Source: Pandoraea sputorum (GTDB lineage: Bacteria > Pseudomonadota > Gammaproteobacteria > Burkholderiales > Burkholderiaceae). From it: a DNA stretch of 64,000 bases. A model generated the notes under the pieces. The model searched no databases. It saw only the letters and a program-made list of their open reading frames with translations, and was not told the DNA's origin. The translations under genes and the position numbers were made by a program. The stretch lies in the NCBI RefSeq assembly GCF_000814845.2, contig NZ_CP010431.2, positions 124,001-188,000 of the forward strand, in the 5' to 3' direction. Below are positions 35,541 to 44,482 of this stretch, piece after piece (the stretch's first letter is position 1; every line of letters begins with the position of its first letter).

Positions 35541-37607
35541 ATGAATCGTATCTGGCAACAACTGCCCTGGGCAGCGGTGGCCGTCGTCGGCGCATGCGCG
35601 CTCGGCACGGTGGCGCTATCGCGCGGCGAAACCGTCAGCGCACTCTGGATCGTGATCGCAGCCGTCTGCGTTTATCTGATCGCTTACCGTTTCTACAGCA
35701 AATTCATCGCCACCCGCGTGGCGCAACTCGATGGCACGCGCATGACGCCGGCATGGCGTCACAACGACGGCCTCGACTACGTGCCGACCAATCGCTACGT
35801 GTTGTTCGGCCATCACTTCGCTGCCATCGCCGGTGCTGGTCCGCTCGTCGGGCCTGTGCTTGCCGCGCAGATGGGTTACCTGCCCGGCATGCTCTGGATT
35901 CTCGCGGGCGTGGTGTTCGCCGGTGCGGTGCAGGACTTCATGGTGCTGTTCATCTCGACGCGTCGCGACGGCCGCTCGCTGGGCGATCTCGTGAAGTCCG
36001 AACTCGGCATGATCCCCGGTGTGATCGCGCTGTTCGGCGCGTTCCTCATCATGATCATCATTCTCGCCGTGCTGGCGCTGATCGTCGTCAAGGCGCTTAC
36101 CGGCTCGCCGTGGGGTACCTTCACGGTCGGTCTGACGATCCCGATTGCTTTGTTCATGGGCGTCTATACGCGCTTCATTCGTCCGGGCCGCATCGGCGAA
36201 GTCTCGATCATCGGCTTCGTGATGCTCATGGCGGCGATCTACTTCGGCCAGAGCGTGCACGACAGCGCCACGCTGGCGCCGCTGTTCACGTTCGACGGCA
36301 AGCAACTGACGTGGATGCTGATCGGCTACGGCTTCGTGGCATCGGTGTTGCCGGTGTGGCTGCTGCTCGCACCGCGCGACTATCTGTCGACTTTCCTGAA
36401 GATCGGCACGATTCTGGGACTCGCCATCGGCATTCTCGTCGTTGCCCCCGAGCTGAAGATGCCTGCGTTGACGCAGTTCGTCGACGGCAGCGGTCCGGTC
36501 TGGTCGGGCAAGCTGTTCCCGTTCCTCTTCATCACGATCGCTTGCGGCGCCGTGTCCGGCTTCCATGCGCTGATCTCGTCGGGCACCACGCCCAAGCTGC
36601 TCGATAACGAAGTCAACGCACGCTTCATCGGTTACGGCGGTATGCTGATGGAGTCGTTCGTGGCCATCATGGCGCTCGTGGCCGCGTCGGTGATCGACCC
36701 GGGTGTGTACTTCGCGATGAACAGCCCGGCAGCGGTAATCGGCACGACGCCGGAAGCGGTGGCGCAAGTCGTCTCGGGCTGGGGTTTCACTATCACGCCT
36801 GAGGTGCTGACCTCGACCGCGAAAGCGGTTGGCGAGAACACCATCATTTCTCGCGCTGGTGGCGCACCGACGCTCGCCGTCGGCATGGCGCACATCCTGC
36901 ATCAGGTGGTGGGTGGCGAAGCGATGATGGCGTTCTGGTACCACTTCGCGATTCTGTTCGAAGCGCTGTTCATTCTGACGGCCGTCGATGCAGGTACGCG
37001 CGCCGGCCGCTTCATGCTGCAAGACCTGCTCGGCACCTTCGTGCCGTCGCTCAAGCGCACGGAATCGTTGCCCGCGAACCTGATCGCCACGGGCTTGTGC
37101 GTGGCCGCGTGGGGTTACTTCCTGTATCAGGGCGTGGTCGATCCGCTGGGCGGCATCAACACGCTGTGGCCGCTGTTCGGTATTTCCAACCAGATGCTCG
37201 CCGCGATTGCGCTGATTCTCGCGACCTGCGTGCTGTTCAAGCTCAAGCGCGAGCGCTTCGCCTGGGTGACGGTGCTGCCCACGCTGTGGCTGCTCGCCTG
37301 CACGCTCACCGCCGGGTGGCAGAAGATGTTCGACGCGGACCCGAAGGTCGGCTTCCTCGCGCACGCAGCGAAGTATCAGGCAGCGCTTGCCGAGGGCAAG
37401 CTGCTCGCCCCGGCGAAGTCGATGGCGCAGATGCAGCAGATCGTGTTCAACGACTATGTCGACGCGACGCTCGCGGGTGTGTTCATGTTCGTCGTGGTCG
37501 CGGTCGCGGTGTTCGGGGTACGGACCATCCTCATTGCTCGTCGGGAGAACAAGCCGACGGCTCAGGAAACGCCGTTCGAGCCGATGCCCTCCGGGCAGCG
37601 GGTCTGA
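35541..37607 (+). CDS. cstA: CstA-family carbon starvation protein / pyruvate transporter
   Basis: A 688-residue, many-helix inner-membrane transporter of the CstA/BtsT family, proton symporters for pyruvate (and possibly peptides) in E. coli. Landmarks: YRFYSKFIA and [27 protein letters not shown] near the N-terminus, [17 protein letters not shown] in the middle, and a C-terminal domain ending in a short polar tail. AGGAGAGA precedes the ATG. ybdD follows after 38 bases, the standard pair. The divergent two-component system is the likely regulator. Confidence 0.94.
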   Translation: MNRIWQQLPWAAVAVVGACALGTVALSRGETVSALWIVIAAVCVYLIAYRFYSKFIATRVAQLDGTRMTPAWRHNDGLDYVPTNRYVLFGHHFAAIAGAGPLVGPVLAAQMGYLPGMLWILAGVVFAGAVQDFMVLFISTRRDGRSLGDLVKSELGMIPGVIALFGAFLIMIIILAVLALIVVKALTGSPWGTFTVGLTIPIALFMGVYTRFIRPGRIGEVSIIGFVMLMAAIYFGQSVHDSATLAPLFTFDGKQLTWMLIGYGFVASVLPVWLLLAPRDYLSTFLKIGTILGLAIGILVVAPELKMPALTQFVDGSGPVWSGKLFPFLFITIACGAVSGFHALISSGTTPKLLDNEVNARFIGYGGMLMESFVAIMALVAASVIDPGVYFAMNSPAAVIGTTPEAVAQVVSGWGFTITPEVLTSTAKAVGENTIISRAGGAPTLAVGMAHILHQVVGGEAMMAFWYHFAILFEALFILTAVDAGTRAGRFMLQDLLGTFVPSLKRTESLPANLIATGLCVAAWGYFLYQGVVDPLGGINTLWPLFGISNQMLAAIALILATCVLFKLKRERFAWVTVLPTLWLLACTLTAGWQKMFDADPKVGFLAHAAKYQAALAEGKLLAPAKSMAQMQQIVFNDYVDATLAGVFMFVVVAVAVFGVRTILIARRENKPTAQETPFEPMPSGQRV

Positions 37608-37645
37608 GCACGGCAGACGTTTGGACGCACAGCGGAGGACACCCC

Positions 37646-37843
37646 ATGCTCGATGAAGTCGGCAAGGTCGGACGATATCTGGGACAAGCCATGCGATTGA
37701 TGGTCGGCCTGCCCGATTACGACACGTACGTGGCGCACATGCAGGCCACGCATCCGGATCGGCCGGTCATGAGCTACGAGGCGTTCTTCCGCGAACGGCA
37801 GGAAGCGCGCTACGGCGGCAAGAGCGGTGGCCGTTGCTGCTGA
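37646..37843 (+). CDS. ybdD: YbdD/YjiX family small protein
   Basis: A 65-residue protein of the family that always accompanies cstA/btsT. Typical residues are [23 protein letters not shown] and the [23 protein letters not shown] block, ending in a Cys pair. GGAGG lies upstream. Its role is probably to assist the transporter. The reading is clear although the gene is short and lies within a longer non-coding open frame. Confidence 0.9.
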   Translation: MLDEVGKVGRYLGQAMRLMVGLPDYDTYVAHMQATHPDRPVMSYEAFFRERQEARYGGKSGGRCC

Positions 37844-37900
37844 AGGCAACAGCGCATCCGAACACGGCATCGATCATCCTTCGATGCCGTCGAGAATGAG

Positions 37901-37938
37901 AAACGCCCGGTGGAGATCCCACCGGGCGTTTTCCTTTT
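37901..37938 (+). terminator. Terminator after cstA-ybdD
   Basis: AAACGCCCGGTGG / CCACCGGGCGTTTT stem followed by a T-rich run, between ybdD and the convergent hemN gene. Confidence 0.85.
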
Positions 37939-37980
37939 ATGTGACGGCTTGCGTGACCCGGCACCTACGTTCTGTCGACG

Positions 37981-39531
37981 TCACATCACCTTGGCGCACC
38001 GCGCGTTGGCGGCGCTGCGGCGGTAGCCGTCGAACACTTGCGCCACCACACGCACGAGCAGGCGCCCGGCAGGCAGCACGCGCAGTCCGTGCGCATCGAT
38101 GGCCACGAGCCCGTCTGCCGCGAGATCGGCCAACTCGCCGAGTTCGCTCGCGAAGTAAGCGACGAAGTCGATGTCGTGGGCGTCTTCGATTGCGCTGAAA
38201 TCCAGCGCCATGTGACACATGAGTCGCGAGATGACATCGCGCCGGATGTGGTCGTCCCGATCGAGTTGCACGCCGCGCGCAATCGCCAGCCCGCCCGCGT
38301 CGATGGCGTCGTAATACGTTTTGAGGGTTTTGGCGTTCTGCGCATAGCTGTCGCCGACACGGCCGATGGCCGACATGCCCACGCCAATGAGATCGCAATC
38401 GGCCCGCGTGCTGTAACCCTGGAAGTTGCGATGCAGCGTGCCAGCCGCTTGCGCGAGGGCGAGTTCGTCGTCGGGGCGCGCGAAGTGATCCATGCCAATG
38501 TAGACGTAACCGGCTGCGGTCAGCCGCGCAATGATCGTTTGTAGCAGCGCAAGTTTTTCGGGACCGTCCGGCAGTGCGTCGGGCAGACAGCGCTGCATCT
38601 TGAACTGCTCGGGCAGATGTGCGTAGCTGAAGACCGACAAACGCTCCGGGGCCATCTCGATGACGGCATCGAGCGTATTCGAGAAGGAGGCGGTTGTCTG
38701 ATGGGGCAGGCCGTAGATCAGATCGAAATTGACCGACTTGAAGCCGCAACTGCGTGCGGCGTCCAACGTCGCTTCGACGAGCGCGCGCGGCTGCACACGG
38801 TGAATCGCTTCCTGAACACGCGGATCGAAGTCCTGCACGCCGATGGAGAGCCGGTTGAAGCCGAGGGCCCGCAGCGCGCGAATGGACGCCGGTCCCGCGC
38901 TGCGCGGATCGATCTCGATGGCGTATTCGGCGCTGTCGTCGGGCGTCATGACAAAGTGACGGCTGATCGCGTCGACGAGCGAGGCGATCTGTTCCAGTGA
39001 GAGGAACGTCGGGGTGCCACCGCCCCAGTGCATCTGTGCGAGCGTGCGGCCCGCGCCGAGCAACGACGCCTGACGCGCGAGTTCCGCATGAAGCCGCGCC
39101 ACGTAGGCTTCTGCATGCGAGCGATTGTTCGTCACGATCTTGGTGCACGCGCAGTAGAAGCACACCGTGTCGCAAAACGGCACGTGCAGATACAGCGAGA
39201 CCGGTTTGCCGGTGCGCTTGGATTGCGCGGCGGCGCGGGCGTAGTCGCCGACACCGAAATCGTCGTGGAATTGCAGCGCGGTCGGATACGAAGTGTAGCG
39301 TGGTCCGTTTACGTCGTAACGGCCGAGCAGACGGGCGTCGAACTGAACAGGACTGGCCGATGCCAGAGACGACGGCGCCGTGCGGGAAGATGCCGCTGCG
39401 CGGGACTGACAGCGAGAATGCCCGGGATCCTCTCCCAAATTGCGGGACGTGCAGCCCGGGCACGGTTTGCTGGCATGCGGATCGTCAGGCGAACTGGCGC
39501 AAGGCGTCGACAAAATGGGAAGGGGGTTCAT
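37981..39531 (-). CDS. hemN: Oxygen-independent coproporphyrinogen III oxidase
   Basis: A 516-residue radical SAM enzyme forming protoporphyrinogen IX from coproporphyrinogen III without oxygen. The HemN cluster motif C-x3-C-x2-C-x-C is Cys120/124/127/129. RYDVNGPRYTSYPTA (71-85) and HWGGGTPTFL are family landmarks. The first 60 residues, with a CPGC stretch, are an extension beyond usual HemN; no later Met is available, so translation probably begins at ATG 39531. An FNR/ANR-like box lies 59-72 bases upstream, fitting induction under low oxygen. Confidence 0.93.
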   Translation of the reverse strand: MNPLPILSTPCASSPDDPHASKPCPGCTSRNLGEDPGHSRCQSRAAASSRTAPSSLASASPVQFDARLLGRYDVNGPRYTSYPTALQFHDDFGVGDYARAAAQSKRTGKPVSLYLHVPFCDTVCFYCACTKIVTNNRSHAEAYVARLHAELARQASLLGAGRTLAQMHWGGGTPTFLSLEQIASLVDAISRHFVMTPDDSAEYAIEIDPRSAGPASIRALRALGFNRLSIGVQDFDPRVQEAIHRVQPRALVEATLDAARSCGFKSVNFDLIYGLPHQTTASFSNTLDAVIEMAPERLSVFSYAHLPEQFKMQRCLPDALPDGPEKLALLQTIIARLTAAGYVYIGMDHFARPDDELALAQAAGTLHRNFQGYSTRADCDLIGVGMSAIGRVGDSYAQNAKTLKTYYDAIDAGGLAIARGVQLDRDDHIRRDVISRLMCHMALDFSAIEDAHDIDFVAYFASELGELADLAADGLVAIDAHGLRVLPAGRLLVRVVAQVFDGYRRSAANARCAKVM

Positions 39532-39989
39532 GACGAGGCCCGAAACAATAGGAGACACTCGACTCTAGCCCCGGCACGCGCGGCGCGCCGTGACCTGCGT
39601 CAAACAGCCGGGTCGGCGGCATGCAAGCCGCGTGAGACGCCTGCAATGCGGGACGTCGTTGCGCGAATTGCCGCATTGGAAGTGGATTCTTGCGTCGCGG
39701 TGCGCACGCGGCACGCCTGACGTGCACCGAAATCATTGCCGCGGCAGGCAATTTTTTGTCGTCTACGGTAAGCTAGCGCCTTATTGAAGTCCCCGCCGTG
39801 TCGACAGCCCTGGCGGCACGCGCGAGGCTCGCCCCGGAACCGCCGGGGCGGCGGTCCGACCGGTGCCCGCGGGTTTTGGCGAGTTTCCCCAGGTATCCGC
39901 AGTGCTGGCAGCTTGCCGGTCTGCCCATACGCGCATACGCCCTATGCGCTTCTGCCGGAACGACGCGGCACATCACGATTGGAAACAAC
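39532..39989. other. 458-base divergent region between hemN and a LysR gene
   Basis: Contains the FNR-like box near hemN. The rest, including a GC-rich stretch before the LysR gene, shows no supported gene or clear box. Confidence 0.5.
39590..39603 (-). promoter_or_regulatory. FNR/ANR-like box upstream of hemN
   Basis: Minus strand reads TTGAC-GCAG-GTCAC, nine of ten conserved positions of the TTGAY-N4-RTCAA box. Placement 59-72 bases before the hemN start suits activation. Confidence 0.55.
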
Positions 39990-40949
39990 ATGGACCGTCT
40001 GCAATCGATGCGCGTTTTCGTCAAAGTCGCCGATAACGGGAGTTTCGCCCGTACGGCCGCCCAGATGGACTTGTCCGCCGCTGTTGTCACGCGGCACGTC
40101 GCAGAACTTGAATCGCATCTCGGCGTTCGCTTGCTCAACCGCACCACCCGCAGCCTGTCGCTGACCGGCGCCGGTCAGGTGTATCTCGAACGCTGCCGGC
40201 AGATCATCGATGAAGTCGACGAAGCCGACGCCCTCATCTCCAGCGCGTCACGCGACCCCAAAGGTACTTTGAAGGTCGTCGCGCCCGTGTCATTCGGGGT
40301 GCGCAACCTCGCACCGCTGGTCAAGAAGTATCAGGAGCTGCATCCGAAGGTCGTGGTCGATCTCACGCTGACCGACAGGGCCGTCGATCTGGTCGAAGAA
40401 GGTTACGACTGCGGCATTCTGCTCACGCGCATGATCAACAGCGAAAGCCTGATTTCGCGTGTGCTCGCGGAGACGCGTGTAATGTTGTGCGCTTCGCCCG
40501 CGTACATCGCCGAACATGGTGAGCCGGTCACGCCGCAGGAACTGGGCGAACACGGTGTGCTGGGCCTGCCCAGCGAGTTCTGGAGCGACGACCGCGTGTT
40601 TGCCGGCCCGGACGGCGAAGTGCGTGTGCGCGTGCAGAACAAGCTTATCTGCAACAACACGGCGCTTCTGCGTCAGTCGGTGTTGCTCGGGCATGGGATC
40701 GCTTTCCTGCCGTCGTACCTGGTGGGGAACGACGTGCGCGACGGCGATCTCGTGGCACTGATGCGCAACTATTCGCAGACACCCATCGACGTCTCGCTCG
40801 TCTACCCGAGCCGTAAGTATCTGTCGGCAAAGACGCGTGGCTTCATCGATCTGACGGTCGAGTACTTCCGTCAGAACGAAGGTATTTCGGCCGCCGAGCG
40901 CTGGGTGCCACCCAAGATGTCGACCCCTGCCACTGAAATTCAGATGTGA
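39990..40949 (+). CDS. LysR-family transcriptional regulator
   Basis: A 319-residue LysR protein of the CrgA-like group. Start MDRLQSMRVFVKVADNGSF is the classic N-terminus; the HTH continues through AAVVTRHVAELESHLGVRLLNRTTRSLSLT. The effector domain follows to about 295. ATG 39990 is preceded by GGAAA; the frame extends 64 codons upstream without family character. Neighbours do not suggest a target: hemN is divergent but already has an FNR-like box, and topB is convergent. Confidence 0.92.
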   Translation: MDRLQSMRVFVKVADNGSFARTAAQMDLSAAVVTRHVAELESHLGVRLLNRTTRSLSLTGAGQVYLERCRQIIDEVDEADALISSASRDPKGTLKVVAPVSFGVRNLAPLVKKYQELHPKVVVDLTLTDRAVDLVEEGYDCGILLTRMINSESLISRVLAETRVMLCASPAYIAEHGEPVTPQELGEHGVLGLPSEFWSDDRVFAGPDGEVRVRVQNKLICNNTALLRQSVLLGHGIAFLPSYLVGNDVRDGDLVALMRNYSQTPIDVSLVYPSRKYLSAKTRGFIDLTVEYFRQNEGISAAERWVPPKMSTPATEIQM

Positions 40950-41032
40950 CGCAGCCTAAGGGGGCATTAGCGACGCCAGCGACTTGGTGACATTAGCGAC
41001 TTCAGCAACCTTAGCGGCTGGCTTCGGAAAGC

Positions 41033-41067
41033 AAAACGGCCACTTCCGTGAGGAGGTGGCCGTTTTT
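41033..41067. terminator. Bidirectional terminator between LysR and topB
   Basis: AAAACGGCCACTTCC / GGAGGTGGCCGTTTTT stem with T-runs on both strands, in the gap between the convergent genes. Confidence 0.85.
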
Positions 41068-41117
41068 CATTGCCCGAACCGATGAAGCTGCAGCGCTTCA
41101 TCGGGGACATGACGTAC

Positions 41118-43826
41118 TTAGAACGGTGCGTCGTCTTCGTCGAAGGCGGTGTCGTCGGATTTCGCCGCTGCCTTCTTGGTCGCCGGTTTGGCCTTGGCCG
41201 TCGTCTTCTTGGCGGCCGCCTTCTTGGCCGGTGCCTTGGACGCTGCGGTTTTCGACGCCGTCTTGCGTGCGGGCGTGGCCTTCTCGTCGCCTTCGTCACC
41301 CTTCGCGTCGCCGTCACCCGCCTTCGCTACGGTCTTCTTCGGGGCTTTCGCCTCGAATTCGAAGCCGATCTTGCCGTCCTTCTGCTTGGCCAGATAAGCC
41401 TTGAACGTGCGACCGGTGCGCGACGACTTGAAGTTCGTGAGCAAGTCCGTCTTGCCTTCGGTGAGCAGCTTGTGAATCTGCTCGCGCGTGATTTCCTGCT
41501 GGAGAATCACCTTGCCCGACGTGAAGTCGCAGGTCTTCGGATTCGCCACGGCGTTTTCGCACACGTAACGCATACCGTGCTCGAACACACGGCCGTTGCA
41601 CTTCGGGCAATGACCGACCGGCTCCTGACCCGTGAAGTCCGGGGCTTCGCCATCTTCGTCGCCGTTATCCTGACCGAAGTCGAATTCGAGCTTGTAGCCC
41701 ATTTCGTCATCGGGGGAGAGCTTGATGATGGCCGAGAACGGACGTCCCATCTTGCTGCGGAAACCCGACAGCGGTCCGATCGTCTTGTTCTGCAGCAGCT
41801 CTTCGACTTCCGGGATTTCGAACTGACGTCCGCCCGGGATCTTCGAGATCGAGAAATTGCAGTTCGTGCAGGCGAAACGGCGGTAGTTTTCCTTGACCAC
41901 GCCGCCACAGTGCGGACACGGCGTCGTGAGCGTCGCGTAATCGCCGGGGATGGTGTCGGAATCGTATTCCTTCGCGCGCTTGACGATGGTCTGCGTCATT
42001 TGCGCGATTTCGTGCATGAACTCGTCGCGCTTGAGGCCGCCGCGCTCGATCTGCGAGAGCTTGGCCTCCCATTCGCCCGTGAGTTCCGGCAGCGTGAGTT
42101 CGTCCACGCCCAGGCCGCGCAGCAGCGTCATCAACTGGAACGCCTTGGCCGTCGGATGCAGCTCGCGGCCTTCGCGCACGAGGTACTTTTCCGTCAACAA
42201 GCCTTCGATGATGGCCGCGCGCGTGGCCGGTGTGCCCAGACCCTTGCCCGCCATCGCTTCGCGCAACTCGCCGTCTTCCACGAGCTTGCCCGCGCCTTCC
42301 ATGGCGGAAAGCAGCGTCGCTTCGCTGTAGCGTGCAGGCGGCTTGGTTTGCAGGCCGACGGCCGCGACCTTGTCGACACCGACCTTTTCGTCCTTGGCGA
42401 CCGGCACGAGATTCGGCTGGTCTTCCTTGGTGTCCTTCGCATCCTTGCCGTCGTCAGCGCCCTCCTTGCCGTAGATGGCAAGCCATCCAGCCTGCACGAG
42501 CACTTTGCCTTCGGTCTTGAAGTGATGACCGACCACCTCCGTGATGCGGGTCGTCACCTGATACTCGGCGGCCGGGAAGAACACCGCCAGGAAGCGCTTG
42601 ACCACGAGGTCGTACAGCTTCTGCTCCGGCTCGGAGAGGTTCTTCGGCGCCTGCAGCGTCGGGATGATGGCGAAGTGATCGCTGATCTTGCTGTTGTCGA
42701 AGATCCGCTTGTTCGGCTTGACCCAGCCCTTGTTCAGGACCTGATTGGCGAACTGATGATAGTTGTTGCTCTCCTTGAGCACCGCCATCGTTTCCTTGAC
42801 GGTCTCCAGGTAGTCTTCCGGCAGCGCGCGTGCGTCGGTACGCGGGTACGTCAGCACCTTGTGCTTTTCGTACAACGCCTGCGCCAGACCGAGCGTGTTC
42901 TTTGCGGAGAAACCGAAGCGGCTGTTGGCCTCGCGCTGCAAGCTGGTCAGATCGAACAGCAGCGGCGAGAGCTGGCTCGACGGCTTCGATTCTTCTGTGA
43001 CGGTGCCGTGCTTGCCGCGCACTGCGGCGACGACCGACTCAGCGGCCGCCACGCTCCACAGACGCGAATCGCGCTGCTCGGGATCGAATTCGTTGCGCTT
43101 GAAATTCGGGTCGAACCAGCGGCCTTCGTAGAAGCCCGCTGCGGCGACGAACTCGGCTTTGACTTCCCAGTAGTCGCGCGACACGAACTTGCGAATTTTC
43201 TCTTCGCGCTCGACCACGATCGACAGCGTCGGCGTTTGCACGCGACCGACCGTCGTCAGGAAGAAGCCGCCGCCCTTGCTGTTGAACGCCGTCATGGCGC
43301 GCGTGCCGTTGATGCCGACCAGCCAGTCGGCTTCGGCACGGCTGCGCGCGGCGTCGGCCAGCGGGAGCATGTCGTCGTCGGTACGCAGACGCTTGAAGCC
43401 GTCGCGAATCGATTGCGGCGTCATCGACTGAAGCCACAGGCGCTGGACCGGTTGCTTGGCCTTCGCGTGCTGCGCGATCAGACGGAAAATCAGTTCCCCT
43501 TCGCGCCCCGCGTCACAGGCGTTGATCAGGACGTCGATGTCCTTACGCTTGATGAGGCGGGTGAGCACCTTCAGACGCGACTCGCTCTTGGCGATCGGCT
43601 TGAGGTCGAAGTGCGGGGGAATCACGGGAAGGTTGGCGAAGCTCCACTTGCCGCGTTTGACTTCATAGTCTTCCGGCGCGCCGATTTCGACGAGGTGGCC
43701 AACCGCCGACGAGACGACGTAATCGTCGCTCTCGAAGTACTCGTCATGCTTGGTAAAGCCGCCCAGCGCCCGCGCGATGTCATTCGCGACGGACGGTTTC
43801 TCGGCAATGATCAGAGCTTTTGACAT
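41118..43826 (-). CDS. topB: DNA topoisomerase III
   Basis: A 902-residue type IA topoisomerase that relaxes and decatenates DNA. The Toprim domain has Glu9 (IIAEKPS) and DAGREGE (105-111). The nucleophile is Tyr327 in LTYPRTDAR. Two C-terminal zinc-ribbon-like units follow (CPHC...CTNC and CPKC...C). The final 80 residues are a Lys/Ala-rich, histone H1-like tail ending in an acidic DEDDAPF. The tail explains the extra length over E. coli TopB (653). ATG 43826 (MSKALIIAEK) is the family start. Confidence 0.95.
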   Translation of the reverse strand: MSKALIIAEKPSVANDIARALGGFTKHDEYFESDDYVVSSAVGHLVEIGAPEDYEVKRGKWSFANLPVIPPHFDLKPIAKSESRLKVLTRLIKRKDIDVLINACDAGREGELIFRLIAQHAKAKQPVQRLWLQSMTPQSIRDGFKRLRTDDDMLPLADAARSRAEADWLVGINGTRAMTAFNSKGGGFFLTTVGRVQTPTLSIVVEREEKIRKFVSRDYWEVKAEFVAAAGFYEGRWFDPNFKRNEFDPEQRDSRLWSVAAAESVVAAVRGKHGTVTEESKPSSQLSPLLFDLTSLQREANSRFGFSAKNTLGLAQALYEKHKVLTYPRTDARALPEDYLETVKETMAVLKESNNYHQFANQVLNKGWVKPNKRIFDNSKISDHFAIIPTLQAPKNLSEPEQKLYDLVVKRFLAVFFPAAEYQVTTRITEVVGHHFKTEGKVLVQAGWLAIYGKEGADDGKDAKDTKEDQPNLVPVAKDEKVGVDKVAAVGLQTKPPARYSEATLLSAMEGAGKLVEDGELREAMAGKGLGTPATRAAIIEGLLTEKYLVREGRELHPTAKAFQLMTLLRGLGVDELTLPELTGEWEAKLSQIERGGLKRDEFMHEIAQMTQTIVKRAKEYDSDTIPGDYATLTTPCPHCGGVVKENYRRFACTNCNFSISKIPGGRQFEIPEVEELLQNKTIGPLSGFRSKMGRPFSAIIKLSPDDEMGYKLEFDFGQDNGDEDGEAPDFTGQEPVGHCPKCNGRVFEHGMRYVCENAVANPKTCDFTSGKVILQQEITREQIHKLLTEGKTDLLTNFKSSRTGRTFKAYLAKQKDGKIGFEFEAKAPKKTVAKAGDGDAKGDEGDEKATPARKTASKTAASKAPAKKAAAKKTTAKAKPATKKAAAKSDDTAFDEDDAPF

Positions 43827-43849
43827 GACGTTAGGTAATGTTGAGGGGG

Positions 43850-43864
43850 TGTCGCCAGGCGACA
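43850..43864. promoter_or_regulatory. Short palindrome upstream of topB
   Basis: TGTCGCC-A-GGCGACA, 24 bases before the topB start. It could be an operator or a leader hairpin; weak evidence. Confidence 0.3.
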
Positions 43865-43987
43865 TTCGTTGGCTTTATAACATATAGCCAATCCGGCGTT
43901 GCCGTCGGATCGGGCACAAGGCGTGCCTGAAAGCGGCACATCATAAGCGCGTCGCAAGCCGTCGGCAAGGGCGGGGCCGACGCGGGC

Positions 43988-44377
43988 TCACGCGTCCCGC
44001 AGATGCTCGCGCAGCGCGGGGGCCGCGACCGTGGCGTTGCCCAGTACGTCGGCGTCGAGCATGCGATCGAGAATCCCGATGGCCGGCAGCACCGGGCCGA
44101 AGAAGCGGGCCTGACCCGCCGATTGCGGTGCATCCTGAACCAGCAAGGTCGGGAAATTCTCGATGTCGTGGTCGTCGAGCCAGTCGGCGTGTGTTTCGAT
44201 ATCCACCCAGACGAAACATAGCTCGGGATGCTTCGCGGCCAGTTGCTCGAAGGTTTGCGCGTATTCACGGCAGGTGCCGCACCACGCCGCGCACAGACAG
44301 GCCACGAGACGCGTGTTGCCCCCGGCCAGCGCGGCAGCCAGTGCAGAACGGTCGGCGACGGGATCGAAAACGGGCAT
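43988..44377 (-). CDS. Thioredoxin-family protein
   Basis: A 129-residue thioredoxin fold with the active site WCGTC (Cys33 and Cys36), then FVWVDIETHADWLDDHDIENFPTLLV containing the conserved cis-proline region. No signal peptide, so probably cytoplasmic. The residue pair between the cysteines is GT rather than the GP of TrxA, so reduction potential or partners may differ. It lies between dprA and topB on the same strand, with more than 100 bases on either side. Confidence 0.88.
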   Translation of the reverse strand: MPVFDPVADRSALAAALAGGNTRLVACLCAAWCGTCREYAQTFEQLAAKHPELCFVWVDIETHADWLDDHDIENFPTLLVQDAPQSAGQARFFGPVLPAIGILDRMLDADVLGNATVAAPALREHLRDA

Positions 44378-44462
44378 GGTATCGGTGATGTCGGTTGCTG
44401 TGTTTGGGGGGTGACGGGCAGAAGCGCGTTGTTTGACCCTCGTGGCAGGACTTCAGGGGGCC

Positions 44463-44482
44463 GACATCAGCTGGCTGATGTC
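44463..44482. repeat. Perfect palindrome at the 3' end of dprA
   Basis: GACATCAGC-TG-GCTGATGTC, partly inside the dprA stop codon. No T-run follows on the minus strand. It may stabilise the mRNA end. Confidence 0.5.

Noticed and set aside
35616..37364. Long minus-strand open frame opposite cstA
   Set aside because: Low-complexity Arg/Gln/His/Glu composition and no start signal; cstA is unmistakable on the other strand.
41070..43823. A very long open frame on the plus strand opposite topB
   Set aside because: It mirrors the codon structure of topB in a GC-rich genome, has an unnatural composition rich in Arg/His/Leu, and shows no family motif.
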